DNA of 8,410 nucleotides from Patescibacteria group bacterium (GCA_018829865.1 JAHJTR010000180.1:1-8410), one strand, 5' to 3'. Shown: positions 1 through 5,703, counted from the first letter of the stretch. A program made the numbers and translations. The notes: a model not told the origin generated them from the letters alone.

Positions 1-62
1 AGTGGTAAGGCAGTAGCTTTTGGAGCTATGTACCGGGGGTTCGAATCCCTCCTCCCCAGCCA
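1..62 (+). tRNA. tRNA-Gln (anticodon TTG), 5' end cut off by the window
   Basis: The visible part starts in the D-loop (AGTGGTAAGGC). The anticodon arm has stem 13-17/25-29 and a 7-nt loop at 18-24, with U33 at 19 and anticodon TTG at 20-22. The T-arm is GGGGG-TTCGAAT-CCCTC, followed by the acceptor 3' strand and G discriminator at 59. CCA is encoded at 60-62. The D-loop, T-loop and CCCCAGCCA end closely match bacterial glutamine tRNAs as I recall them. About 13 nt of the 5' side lie outside the window. A Pro(TGG) reading was tested and fails because the anticodon stem would not pair. The last bases of this gene are also part of the inverted repeat at 57-140, so the tRNA end is probably an integration site. 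Confidence 0.93.
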
Positions 63-1538
63 ATTAGTAAAGTTTGCGCTTCCCGCCTCGCTCGGGGCTT
101 CGCCCCTCGCTTCGGCGGACGAATTTTCAAGCAATTTCCAAGGGTTTTTGTATTCTACAAAAACCAGCCGCTCTTGCAGGAGCGGGTTCGAGCCAATCTT
201 TTTCAGGAAATTTTTCTTTTCGGAAAAATTTCCTCGCGAAGCGGCAATTTGTGCTTGATTAGCCGTCAAAATGAAGTTTTTACAAAGTTCGAGCCAGCGG
301 TTGCCCTTTCGCTCAAAATCCTTCAATCTTTCGGAAATCTCAATTTTTTGGTTGAGAATTTTTTGTTTTTTGGTAGCGTATTCTTCGGTGGAAATAATGC
401 CGTCTAACTGATTGTCTAAAAGTTTTTCCAGTTTTTCCTCATGCTCGGCAATTTGAGATTTTAGATTTTGAGCGAAAGTCATTTCGGCTTGGACGTTTTC
501 CTCTTTTTCTTTGTCCAGTTCGTTAATCATTTTTTTGGTCCAAGCCGAAGGCAAAGAAACTTTTTGAATTATGTTTGAAATCTGCTCGGCCAAAAGTTCT
601 TCGCGAATGTATTTTTGCGAGCAGTTGTTTTTCTTTTTGGTGCAACGATAATAATTGTGTCCCTTGTGGGTTTCCGAAGTGATGGAACAGCCGCACTCGC
701 CGCATTTCAAAAGCGAACGGAAAGCGTATTCTATTTGGCCTCGCTTCATTTTGTGGGCTTTGGTTTTCATCACTTCTTGGCATTTATCAAAAAGTTTCTT
801 TGCAATCGCTGGCTTATGCGTTCCTTGGTGGAGTTCAGCGTTGAAATAGAAAGCTCCGTAGTAAAATGGATTTTTCAAAAACATCTGGATATTGGAAATC
901 GTAAAAACTTTGCCGCTTCGGCTAATCAAGCCTAAAGAAGTCATTTTATTTCTCAAATCTTTCAGAGAATATTCGCCGGTGGCGTAGAGTTCAAAAAGTT
1001 TTCTAACAAGCGGAAATCTTTCCGGGTCGGGAATTATTTTGTGGTTCACTTTGTCGTTGAGATAACCGGTAATCGCCACTCCGCTTTGTTTGCCTCGTCT
1101 GACTTTTTGGCGCAACCCTCGTTTTACATTCTCTGAAAGATTATCAATGTAGTACTTTGACTGCCCAAAAGCGATATTCAACATAAATTTTCCTTGCGGT
1201 GTTGTATCAAACCAAAATGTCGGGAATTTTAGCGCGGTGATTTTTTCCGTGTCTATGAGATAAATTATTTGTCCGCCGTCTATTGAATTTCTCGCCAATC
1301 TGTCGGGGTGCCACGCTAAAATTCCATTTGCCTCGCCGGACTCAATCCTCTTTATCATTTCGTTGAAAATTGGACGGCCCGGAATTTTGGCGGTCTGCGA
1401 TTCTACAAAATTTTCAACGATATTCAAATTTTTCCGTTCGGCAAATTCTTTCAGCTCCGTAATCTGGCCTTCAATGGAAAGAATTTGCCTGTCCGGCTCA
1501 TCTGTTGACTTTCTGGCGTAGAGAAAATATTTTATCAT
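1..1538 (-). CDS. Large serine recombinase / integrase, no stop codon inside the window
   Basis: This site-specific recombinase should cut and rejoin DNA through a serine-phosphate linkage, integrating or excising the element. ATG is at 1538-1536, and the frame has no stop down to position 3 (512 codons, checked codon by codon). The N-terminal catalytic domain carries FLYARKS with nucleophile Ser11 and the HPDRLAR motif at 77-83. A recombinase DNA-binding domain follows. Next is a zinc ribbon with Cys279, Cys282, Cys299 and Cys306, then a coiled-coil-like Lys/Glu-rich stretch at about 337-409. Residues 1-409 match large serine recombinases well. The tail (about 435-492) is encoded by palindrome-rich DNA. 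From Trp493 on, the frame reads the tRNA-Gln gene antisense, giving GRRDSNPRY. The true stop lies beyond the window, so the natural C-terminus is unknown. No clear ribosome binding site precedes the ATG. Confidence 0.9.
   Translation of the reverse strand, partial: MIKYFLYARKSTDEPDRQILSIEGQITELKEFAERKNLNIVENFVESQTAKIPGRPIFNEMIKRIESGEANGILAWHPDRLARNSIDGGQIIYLIDTEKITALKFPTFWFDTTPQGKFMLNIAFGQSKYYIDNLSENVKRGLRQKVRRGKQSGVAITGYLNDKVNHKIIPDPERFPLVRKLFELYATGEYSLKDLRNKMTSLGLISRSGKVFTISNIQMFLKNPFYYGAFYFNAELHQGTHKPAIAKKLFDKCQEVMKTKAHKMKRGQIEYAFRSLLKCGECGCSITSETHKGHNYYRCTKKKNNCSQKYIREELLAEQISNIIQKVSLPSAWTKKMINELDKEKEENVQAEMTFAQNLKSQIAEHEEKLEKLLDNQLDGIISTEEYATKKQKILNQKIEISERLKDFERKGNRWLELCKNFILTANQAQIAASRGNFSEKKNFLKKIGSNPLLQERLVFVEYKNPWKLLENSSAEARGEAPSEAGSANFTNWLGRRDSNPRYIAPKATALP
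57..140 (-). repeat. Left arm of an 84-bp inverted repeat (recombinase tail / tRNA 3' end)
   Basis: Reading the minus strand from TGGAAATTGCTTG (140) to TGGCTG (57), this segment matches 1629-1712 on the plus strand with about 8 mismatches in 84 bases and no gaps (counted by hand). The match starts exactly in the CAGCCA end of tRNA-Gln and covers the last part of the recombinase tail. Both copies are read in the same recombinase frame (WKLLENS to NFTxWL). The position is what one expects for an attachment site overlapping a tRNA end, but no recombination data are available. Confidence 0.8.
94..248. repeat. Cluster of palindromes inside the recombinase tail coding region
   Basis: Several perfect hairpins follow one another. 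GGGGC-TTC-GCCCC lies at 94-106. GGTTTTTGTA-TTC-TACAAAAACC at 143-165 has a 10-bp stem. CCGCTC/GAGCGG at 168-185 has a 6-nt loop. AGGAAATTTTTC/GAAAAATTTCCT at 205-234 has a 12-bp stem and 6-nt loop. CGC-GAA-GCG is at 235-243. Two of them separate sequence blocks that are contiguous or differently spaced in the copy near 1580-1630, so they look like inserted modules. They lie just downstream of the tRNA-Gln gene and could also act on its transcript; no U-tract terminator is obvious. Confidence 0.75.
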
Positions 1539-1583
1539 AGTTTTATTTGATTAAATTTGTAATCGCTTTTGGGCAGAGAATTG

Positions 1584-1610
1584 CCGCTTTGCGGTCGTCC
1601 TTCGGGCGAC
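1584..1610. repeat. Two short hairpins in the recombinase-tail fragment
   Basis: CCGC-TTT-GCGG (1584-1594) overlaps GTCGTCC-TTC-GGGCGAC (1594-1610; seven pairs, one of them G-T). The second takes the place occupied by the 12-bp-stem palindrome at 205-234 in the other copy, between the shared blocks resembling ATTGCCGCTTYGCG and AAAAAGATTGGCTCG. Confidence 0.6.
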
Positions 1611-1628
1611 AAAAAAGATTGGCTCGTT

Positions 1629-1712
1629 TGGAAATTGCTTGAAAATTCGTTTGCCGAAGCGAGGGACAAAGCCCCGAGCGAGGGGAGAAACGCAAACTTT
1701 ACTAAATGGCTG
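1629..1712 (+). repeat. Right arm of the 84-bp inverted repeat
   Basis: This is the inverted partner of 57-140, about 90% identical, and in the same recombinase reading frame. The repeat stops at GGCTG (1708-1712). Beyond it the left copy continues into the tRNA and this copy continues into a normal recombinase C-terminus. The two arms enclose the whole recombinase gene. Confidence 0.8.
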
Positions 1713-1769
1713 TCTGTCTTGAACGAAATCCGAACTTTTTTCCGCGAAAATCCCGACGCTGACTTTTGA

Positions 1770-1918
1770 TAATTTTCGCTCGGGCGGGCAAAAAGGAAGG
1801 AGGTTGGGGGGAAGGCCCCGAAGGAGTCGCTTCGCGACCCTACGGGGTAAAAATTTTTGCCCGCCCTCGCTTTTCCGCTGCCGCCGAATTTCGTGCAAAC
1901 TCCGTTTGCACGCCGCAT
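1770..1918. repeat. Intergenic nested inverted repeats and a hairpin
   Basis: No gene is supported here. A perfect 13-bp inverted repeat, GGGCGGGCAAAAA at 1782-1794 and TTTTTGCCCGCCC at 1854-1866, encloses CCCCG (1816-1820)/CGGGG (1843-1847). That pair in turn encloses the hairpin GTCGC-TTC-GCGAC (1826-1838). A separate hairpin, CGTGCAAAC-TCC-GTTTGCACG, spans 1892-1912. It begins 7 nt past the peptidase stop on the minus strand, so it could end or protect the defence operon transcript, but it lacks a T-run. The purine-rich stretch at 1795-1815 is loop sequence. Confidence 0.7.
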
Positions 1919-2872
1919 TTATTTTTTATAAAAATCTTTCAGTATTTCATCGGGGCTTACTGCTCGCATTGTAGGAGTTTTAGGCGGTCTAATTTTTACC
2001 TCTTTTTTAGCGATTAAACTTTCGATGGTATCAAATTTAGAAACATCGGCGTTTTTAAATTCTTCCACTTCGTTAATTTTTTGATATATCTCGTGAACTA
2101 TTTTTGCTGGAATTGCAAAAGTTAAAGAAGTGTTATCTTCAAAAACAAATATGCCTGATTTTCCAGAAAGTGTTTTCGGCTCCACAATTCCAGCATATTC
2201 TATCCCAATTACTTCGCCAGTCGAAGGATTAAAAACTGGCGAACCACTTGAACCGCCTTGAGTCATTATGTTAAGCAACATTGCATGAGGGTTATCACAA
2301 GGAAACGGTAAAATTGCACTAATAATTCCTGACTGAAGGGTTGGCGTTAATTGATGCAACCAACCCGGTGCCCTTAAAGTGTCCGTGCCCATCGGAAAAC
2401 CAGCCAGCATTACTTCTTCTCCTTCATTTAGATCTAGTTTTTCGGCAATTTTTAGTGCGGGTAAATCTTTTATGTGGACGTGGATAAATCCCAGATCGGG
2501 AATATCTGGACCATAATTATATCCTTCCACTGGTTTTTCTCTTTTTAGACCGCCAACTCCTTTTACTTCAAGATCAATTATCATCATTCCTTTATCGGGA
2601 ACCCAATGAAAATATAAAACAACTATTGGCCAATCTTCTGGCCCCATACTTTTTAGTCGCGGCAATTTTTTAATTGCCTGAATAACATGATTATTAGTAA
2701 AAATTATTCCGTCAGCTCTCGCAATAAAACCTGTGCCAATAATATCCGGTAGTTCTGGATTTTTTGACAACCTTGAAGCTATTGCTACAACAGAAGGTTT
2801 TAGCGACGGATAAATCTTTGAAAATTTGTCATTCATATTATTTCCCCGATTTGATTCGATTGTCTTATTCAC
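1919..2872 (-). CDS. Cytoplasmic trypsin-like (HtrA-type fold) serine peptidase
   Basis: The 317-residue product has the trypsin/HtrA catalytic layout. His62 is in GTGFIARADGIIFTNNHVI, Asp126 in PDLGFIHV (the usual DLAVL position), and Ser209 in QGGSSGSPVF. VIGIEYAG follows, as in the last barrel strands of this fold. There is no signal peptide, membrane segment or PDZ domain, so it should act in the cytoplasm, unlike periplasmic DegP proteins. The segment between His and Asp is longer than usual, and the last 50 residues form a charged tail. The GTG at 2872 overlaps the HNH gene stop (GTGA), which suggests translational coupling. An internal ATG at 2836 has GGGGA six bases upstream and is a credible alternative start. 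Its position as last gene of a methyltransferase-nuclease operon suggests a defence or self-control role; the substrate is unknown. Confidence 0.88.
   Translation of the reverse strand: MNKTIESNRGNNMNDKFSKIYPSLKPSVVAIASRLSKNPELPDIIGTGFIARADGIIFTNNHVIQAIKKLPRLKSMGPEDWPIVVLYFHWVPDKGMMIIDLEVKGVGGLKREKPVEGYNYGPDIPDLGFIHVHIKDLPALKIAEKLDLNEGEEVMLAGFPMGTDTLRAPGWLHQLTPTLQSGIISAILPFPCDNPHAMLLNIMTQGGSSGSPVFNPSTGEVIGIEYAGIVEPKTLSGKSGIFVFEDNTSLTFAIPAKIVHEIYQKINEVEEFKNADVSKFDTIESLIAKKEVKIRPPKTPTMRAVSPDEILKDFYKK
2834..2847 (-). promoter_or_regulatory. Possible ribosome binding site and internal start of the peptidase
   Basis: On the minus strand, GGGGA is followed by six bases and then ATG (2836-2834), which would start the peptidase at residue 13 (MNDKFSKIY). 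It competes with the coupled GTG at 2872. Residues 1-12 show no domain similarity, so the shorter form may be the true product. Confidence 0.4.
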
Positions 2873-4038
2873 CGATTACCTTTTGCTCGATTGTGGGTTT
2901 TACACAACATCTCACAATTATTTGGGTCTGTTGCGCCACCTTTACTCCAAGCTGACACGTGATCGGCATCCATCTCATTAAAACTCCATATTTTGCTTTT
3001 ATTTGCGTCGTGTCCCATAGCGCAGTGTGAACAATTTGATTTGTCTTTAGCTTTTGCAATCTTTGTTTGCGATGCATAAACCGATCTTTTGGTTGCTTCA
3101 TCAAATACGCGAACATCAAGCAACTTGGTATCAATTGAACCGCCGAGAATATATTCAAAAATACCTTTTCGATTTTTTACATACGGATCGCCATAAAGTT
3201 TCTGTACCACTTTTGAGACTTTGGCTGGGTCGTAAGATTTTTTGTGATACTCTTCATACAGTCGCCCCCACTCTAGGCCACACATTTCGCTCTCTACATC
3301 TGTGAATATACTAGAAACCCAATCTATCACGCTGCTGAAATACGTTTTTAGTTCTTTAATGTTTGTATCTTTACGATGACGACTCATGTAATCGTCAATA
3401 TTGCCCTTACTTACCCAGTCCAACGCCCTCTCAAAAAACGCCTGACGATTTGCGCTACCTTTTATATATACACTCCATTTTTGGATATTGGCATTTTGGC
3501 TATTACTAAACTCCTCTTTGCCTAGCGTAACGAACGGGCCTGAATAAATTGCATTTAACAACTCCTGAGGAACGAGCGGTACTCCGGCAATATTTATAGT
3601 TTTAAACCACTCCTTTATTTCACTTTCCGCACCTTCACATTCGTAAATAAGCAAAGGGGTTTTTAAAATTTTATTTTGCTTATCTTTTGCCATACCACTA
3701 AAATATTGTTCCATTCCATTTTCGTCTTTTATGGCAAATTTATCAGTTACAAAGCGTCCTAAGCTGGTAATGCGCTGCTGACCATCTAATACTTCTAGCT
3801 TATCGATAGAAACTTTATTTAAATAAATTAATCCTATAGGGTATCCTTTAAGGACTGACTCGATGACGGCAATTTCTTTTTTACCACCATCAGATGCATA
3901 AATGTAATTGCGTTGATACTCTGGCTGAATAGTTAATTTGCCAGACAGGCCGAACAAACCCTTGCCTTCAAGTTCGTTATAGACGAATCCTTCGCAAGTA
4001 TCTTTAACAGTAATATTTGTTATTAAATTTGTAATCAT
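2869..4038 (-). CDS. DUF262 (ParB-like/GmrS-type) protein with C-terminal HNH endonuclease
   Basis: The predicted enzyme cuts DNA with its C-terminal HNH domain under control of an N-terminal DUF262 nucleotide-binding domain. DUF262 hallmarks are IQPEYQRNYIY at 37-47 and LDGQQRITSL at 84-93, the DGQQR nucleotide-handling motif. The HNH module occupies 335-389: Cys336 and Cys339, DADHV with His360, then NNCEMLCKTHNRAKG with Asn374, Cys379 and His382. The length of 389 residues is shorter than GmrSD or SspE fusions, which have a larger DUF1524-type C-terminus. ATG follows the methyltransferase stop after one base, and the gene overlaps the peptidase gene by 4 nt. In this company it is probably the restriction component. 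Whether it cuts unmodified or modified DNA cannot be read from sequence. All key residues are present, so it looks active. Confidence 0.9.
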   Translation of the reverse strand: MITNLITNITVKDTCEGFVYNELEGKGLFGLSGKLTIQPEYQRNYIYASDGGKKEIAVIESVLKGYPIGLIYLNKVSIDKLEVLDGQQRITSLGRFVTDKFAIKDENGMEQYFSGMAKDKQNKILKTPLLIYECEGAESEIKEWFKTINIAGVPLVPQELLNAIYSGPFVTLGKEEFSNSQNANIQKWSVYIKGSANRQAFFERALDWVSKGNIDDYMSRHRKDTNIKELKTYFSSVIDWVSSIFTDVESEMCGLEWGRLYEEYHKKSYDPAKVSKVVQKLYGDPYVKNRKGIFEYILGGSIDTKLLDVRVFDEATKRSVYASQTKIAKAKDKSNCSHCAMGHDANKSKIWSFNEMDADHVSAWSKGGATDPNNCEMLCKTHNRAKGNR

Positions 4039-4039
4039 A

Positions 4040-5212
4040 TTATTTTTTCTTATGCTTTATTAAAATTCTTTGATAGGGAACGCAGACTTTTTCACCAATA
4101 TGATAAACCAGGTTATTCCATTTAGCGTTTATTTGACCCTTATTTCCCTGCGCATAATAATCATCAACAAATTTTTGCCCAACCGGTTTTATCCCTAATT
4201 CATTAGCCATGGTCTGACCATTCCCAATAATTTCAAACTGATCAGGGTTATATTTGTTAAGAAAACTAATAGGCACACCCATCACACCCTTATAATCGCT
4301 CGGGATATTTTTCACTAACGACACTTCTATTGCATCATAATTGTCATACTTTATGAATGGTTCTTTTGTCACAAACTTTATAACGTCGGATTTTGTCATT
4401 AGCGGAATTGACTGATGTCTGCGCCCGTGATCAAGATTTGTGAACCACAAGCAACCCTTTACAAATAAAAATTTCTTACCCGCTTCTATTTTAGAATTTG
4501 CGGCATTTTCTCTTATTGGATAATCGTCTGGAACTTGGAACCACTTGTTTCGCCCATCCATTGTGACACCTAGCCATAACTTATTATTTTTGATAAGCGG
4601 AAAGATTTCCTTGTAAGTAATCGCATTTAAACTACCTATAATGATTAAATTTTTTTTGTAATCAAAAAGTTGCTTAATATATGGGCGAAACAAGCTGAAT
4701 GGCGGATTTGTCACCACAATATCTGATCGTTTAAGCAAATTTACACATTCATCGCTACGAAAATCGCCGTCTCTGTCCAAGGGCGTCCATTCGTTGTGTT
4801 TATTTGCCTTTAACTGTTTAGCAACATCTTTCAAATTGAACTCGCCGTCACCGTCTATATCATGCACTTCGTTAATAATAAATTTGTTGGCAGTTACTTT
4901 TGGACGGCCTTTTGATTTTACAAGCGTTTTATCATCACCAAATAATCCTAATTGCGTATTGGCTACAGGTGAGGGCTTATAACTTGTTGTGATGAGCTGT
5001 TTCAATCCGAGCTTTTTAAAATTAAGTACGAAATAGCGAAAGAAATTGCTCTCGAATGGGTCGTCGCAGTTGCAATAAACTACCTTCCCGCGGAATGTAT
5101 CAGAATTATATTCAAAATACGCCTCAATTTCTTTTTGAATATCGTCGTATTGAGTATAAAACTCATCGCTCTTTGCCTTTTTTGCCTTGCTAAAACTACT
5201 ATTATTTGCCAT
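4040..5212 (-). CDS. EcoRI-family adenine-specific DNA methyltransferase
   Basis: This 390-residue protein should transfer a methyl group from S-adenosylmethionine to adenine N6 in a specific DNA site. Visible features are DEFYTQYDDI near the N-terminus (16-25), VVYCNCDDPFES at 44-55 as the likely SAM-binding motif I, and VVTNPPFSLF at 166-175 with the N6-adenine catalytic NPPF (169-172). GDFRSDEC and IGSLNAITYKEIF match the EcoRI_methylase family as I remember it. Residues 118-129 (DIDGDGEFNLKD) fit an EF-hand-like calcium loop. The gene starts 4 nt after the regulator stop and ends 1 nt before the nuclease start, so it would protect the host against that nuclease. The length is somewhat above M.EcoRI. 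The target sequence cannot be predicted. Confidence 0.92.
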   Translation of the reverse strand: MANNSSFSKAKKAKSDEFYTQYDDIQKEIEAYFEYNSDTFRGKVVYCNCDDPFESNFFRYFVLNFKKLGLKQLITTSYKPSPVANTQLGLFGDDKTLVKSKGRPKVTANKFIINEVHDIDGDGEFNLKDVAKQLKANKHNEWTPLDRDGDFRSDECVNLLKRSDIVVTNPPFSLFRPYIKQLFDYKKNLIIIGSLNAITYKEIFPLIKNNKLWLGVTMDGRNKWFQVPDDYPIRENAANSKIEAGKKFLFVKGCLWFTNLDHGRRHQSIPLMTKSDVIKFVTKEPFIKYDNYDAIEVSLVKNIPSDYKGVMGVPISFLNKYNPDQFEIIGNGQTMANELGIKPVGQKFVDDYYAQGNKGQINAKWNNLVYHIGEKVCVPYQRILIKHKKK

Positions 5213-5216
5213 AAAT

Positions 5217-5426
5217 TTACTTCATTAAATTATCAAGCGAAACATCCAAAGCGTCCGCAATTTTTTTGACAGTATCAATAGTCGGGTTTGGTGTTGCTCC
5301 CGCTTCAATTTTAGCGATAGTGTGAAAAGCCAAGTTTGCCTTTTTCGATAAGACATCTTGCGAGATACCGAGCTTGTTTCGGTATTTCTTTATATTCTCG
5401 CCGATTGTGGATTTTTCGTTTGACAT
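5217..5426 (-). CDS. XRE-family helix-turn-helix regulator, probable controller (C) protein
   Basis: The 69-residue protein is essentially one HTH_3 domain. GISQDVLSKKANLAFHTIAK (20-39) forms the helix-turn-helix, followed by IEAGATPNP and TVKKIADALDVSLDNLM. Its size and first position in the operon match controller proteins of restriction-modification systems, which bind DNA as dimers and time methyltransferase and nuclease expression. The gene starts with ATG at 5426 without a Shine-Dalgarno sequence, so the mRNA may be leaderless. ATAGT/ACTAT dyads directly upstream (5433-5451) are a plausible autoregulatory operator. It could alternatively be a simple repressor of the operon. Confidence 0.88.
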   Translation of the reverse strand: MSNEKSTIGENIKKYRNKLGISQDVLSKKANLAFHTIAKIEAGATPNPTIDTVKKIADALDVSLDNLMK

Positions 5427-5432
5427 ATTCGT

Positions 5433-5451
5433 ATAGTTTTACTATGATAGT
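5433..5451 (-). promoter_or_regulatory. Overlapping ATAGT/ACTAT dyads, candidate operator of the regulator
   Basis: Three half-sites alternate: ATAGT (5433-5437), ACTAT (5441-5445) and ATAGT (5447-5451), with spacers of 3 and 1 nt. They sit 7-25 nt upstream of the regulator ATG, and a TATAAC-like -10 lies at the distal edge (5450-5455). This arrangement resembles tandem C-boxes, but the sequence itself is not the classic C-box. Confidence 0.4.
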
Positions 5452-5537
5452 TATATATCATCAAAATCATTACTTATCGCTATTTAGTATATGAAATTTT
5501 TAGCTTTTAGTCAAACGAAATTAGGGAGTTCCTTGTC

Positions 5538-5573
5538 GTTGCCCGTGCACGGGAGGGCTGGGGCAAAGGCAAC
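5538..5573. repeat. GC-rich palindromic element between regulator and tRNA-Asn
   Basis: GTTGCC (5538-5543) pairs with GGCAAC (5568-5573). A perfect 12-bp palindrome, CCCGTGCACGGG (5542-5553), overlaps the first arm. The element begins 12 nt beyond the tRNA-Asn 3' end on the minus strand, where it may fold in the tRNA precursor. It contrasts with the AT-rich promoter next to it. The function is unknown. Confidence 0.5.
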
Positions 5574-5584
5574 ATACAATTTGA

Positions 5585-5656
<72 letters not shown>

Positions 5657-5697
5657 ATATAAAAATCTTTTGAGACAGATTACAACTTACTGAATAC

Positions 5698-5703
5698 ATT
5701 ATA
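5698..5703 (-). promoter_or_regulatory. Candidate -10 box for tRNA-Asn
   Basis: A consensus TATAAT occurs on the minus strand about 41 nt upstream of the tRNA-Asn 5' end. No convincing -35 hexamer is at 16-18 nt, so this is only a candidate. Confidence 0.3.

Larger units (their letters stand above)
1563..1769 (+). pseudogene. Leftover C-terminal fragment of a second serine recombinase, inverted
   Basis: An open stretch follows a TAA at 1560-1562 and ends at tandem stops TGA TAA (1767-1772). Its middle reads WKLLENS through ANFTKWL, matching 21 of 28 residues of the tail of the neighbouring recombinase. It then continues with an ordinary tail (SVLNEIRTFFRENPDADF) instead of tRNA antisense sequence. 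No catalytic or zinc domain is present, and the only start is a weak TTG at 1569, so it is probably not made as a protein. It may be the end of an older or decayed element, or the partner arm of an invertible segment. The stretch before WKLLENS (about 1580-1626) resembles the other tail at DNA level but in a different frame. Confidence 0.6.

Noticed and set aside
28..407. Small plus-strand reading frames downstream of and overlapping tRNA-Gln
   Set aside because: They are antisense to the recombinase tail, start inside the tRNA and show no domain; they are shadows of the recombinase and its palindromes.
523..935. Reading frames of 60-106 codons on both strands within the recombinase gene
   Set aside because: They lie in other frames of a clear, uninterrupted recombinase gene and have no recognisable motifs.
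1535..2017. Reading frames of 83-127 codons on both strands across the region between recombinase and peptidase
   Set aside because: Their sequence is the translation of the palindromes and the inverted repeat in other frames, without domain features or ribosome binding sites.
1767..2871. Recoded TGA (as in Gracilibacteria)
   Set aside because: TGA ends the HNH protein right after its conserved motif and is part of tandem stops at 1767-1772, and no in-frame TGA occurs inside any intact gene here.
1550..4036. Identical 15-mer ATTAAATTTGTAATC at 1550-1564 and 4022-4036
   Set aside because: It is short and AT-rich, with one copy inside the HNH coding start; chance is likely and no functional link is visible.
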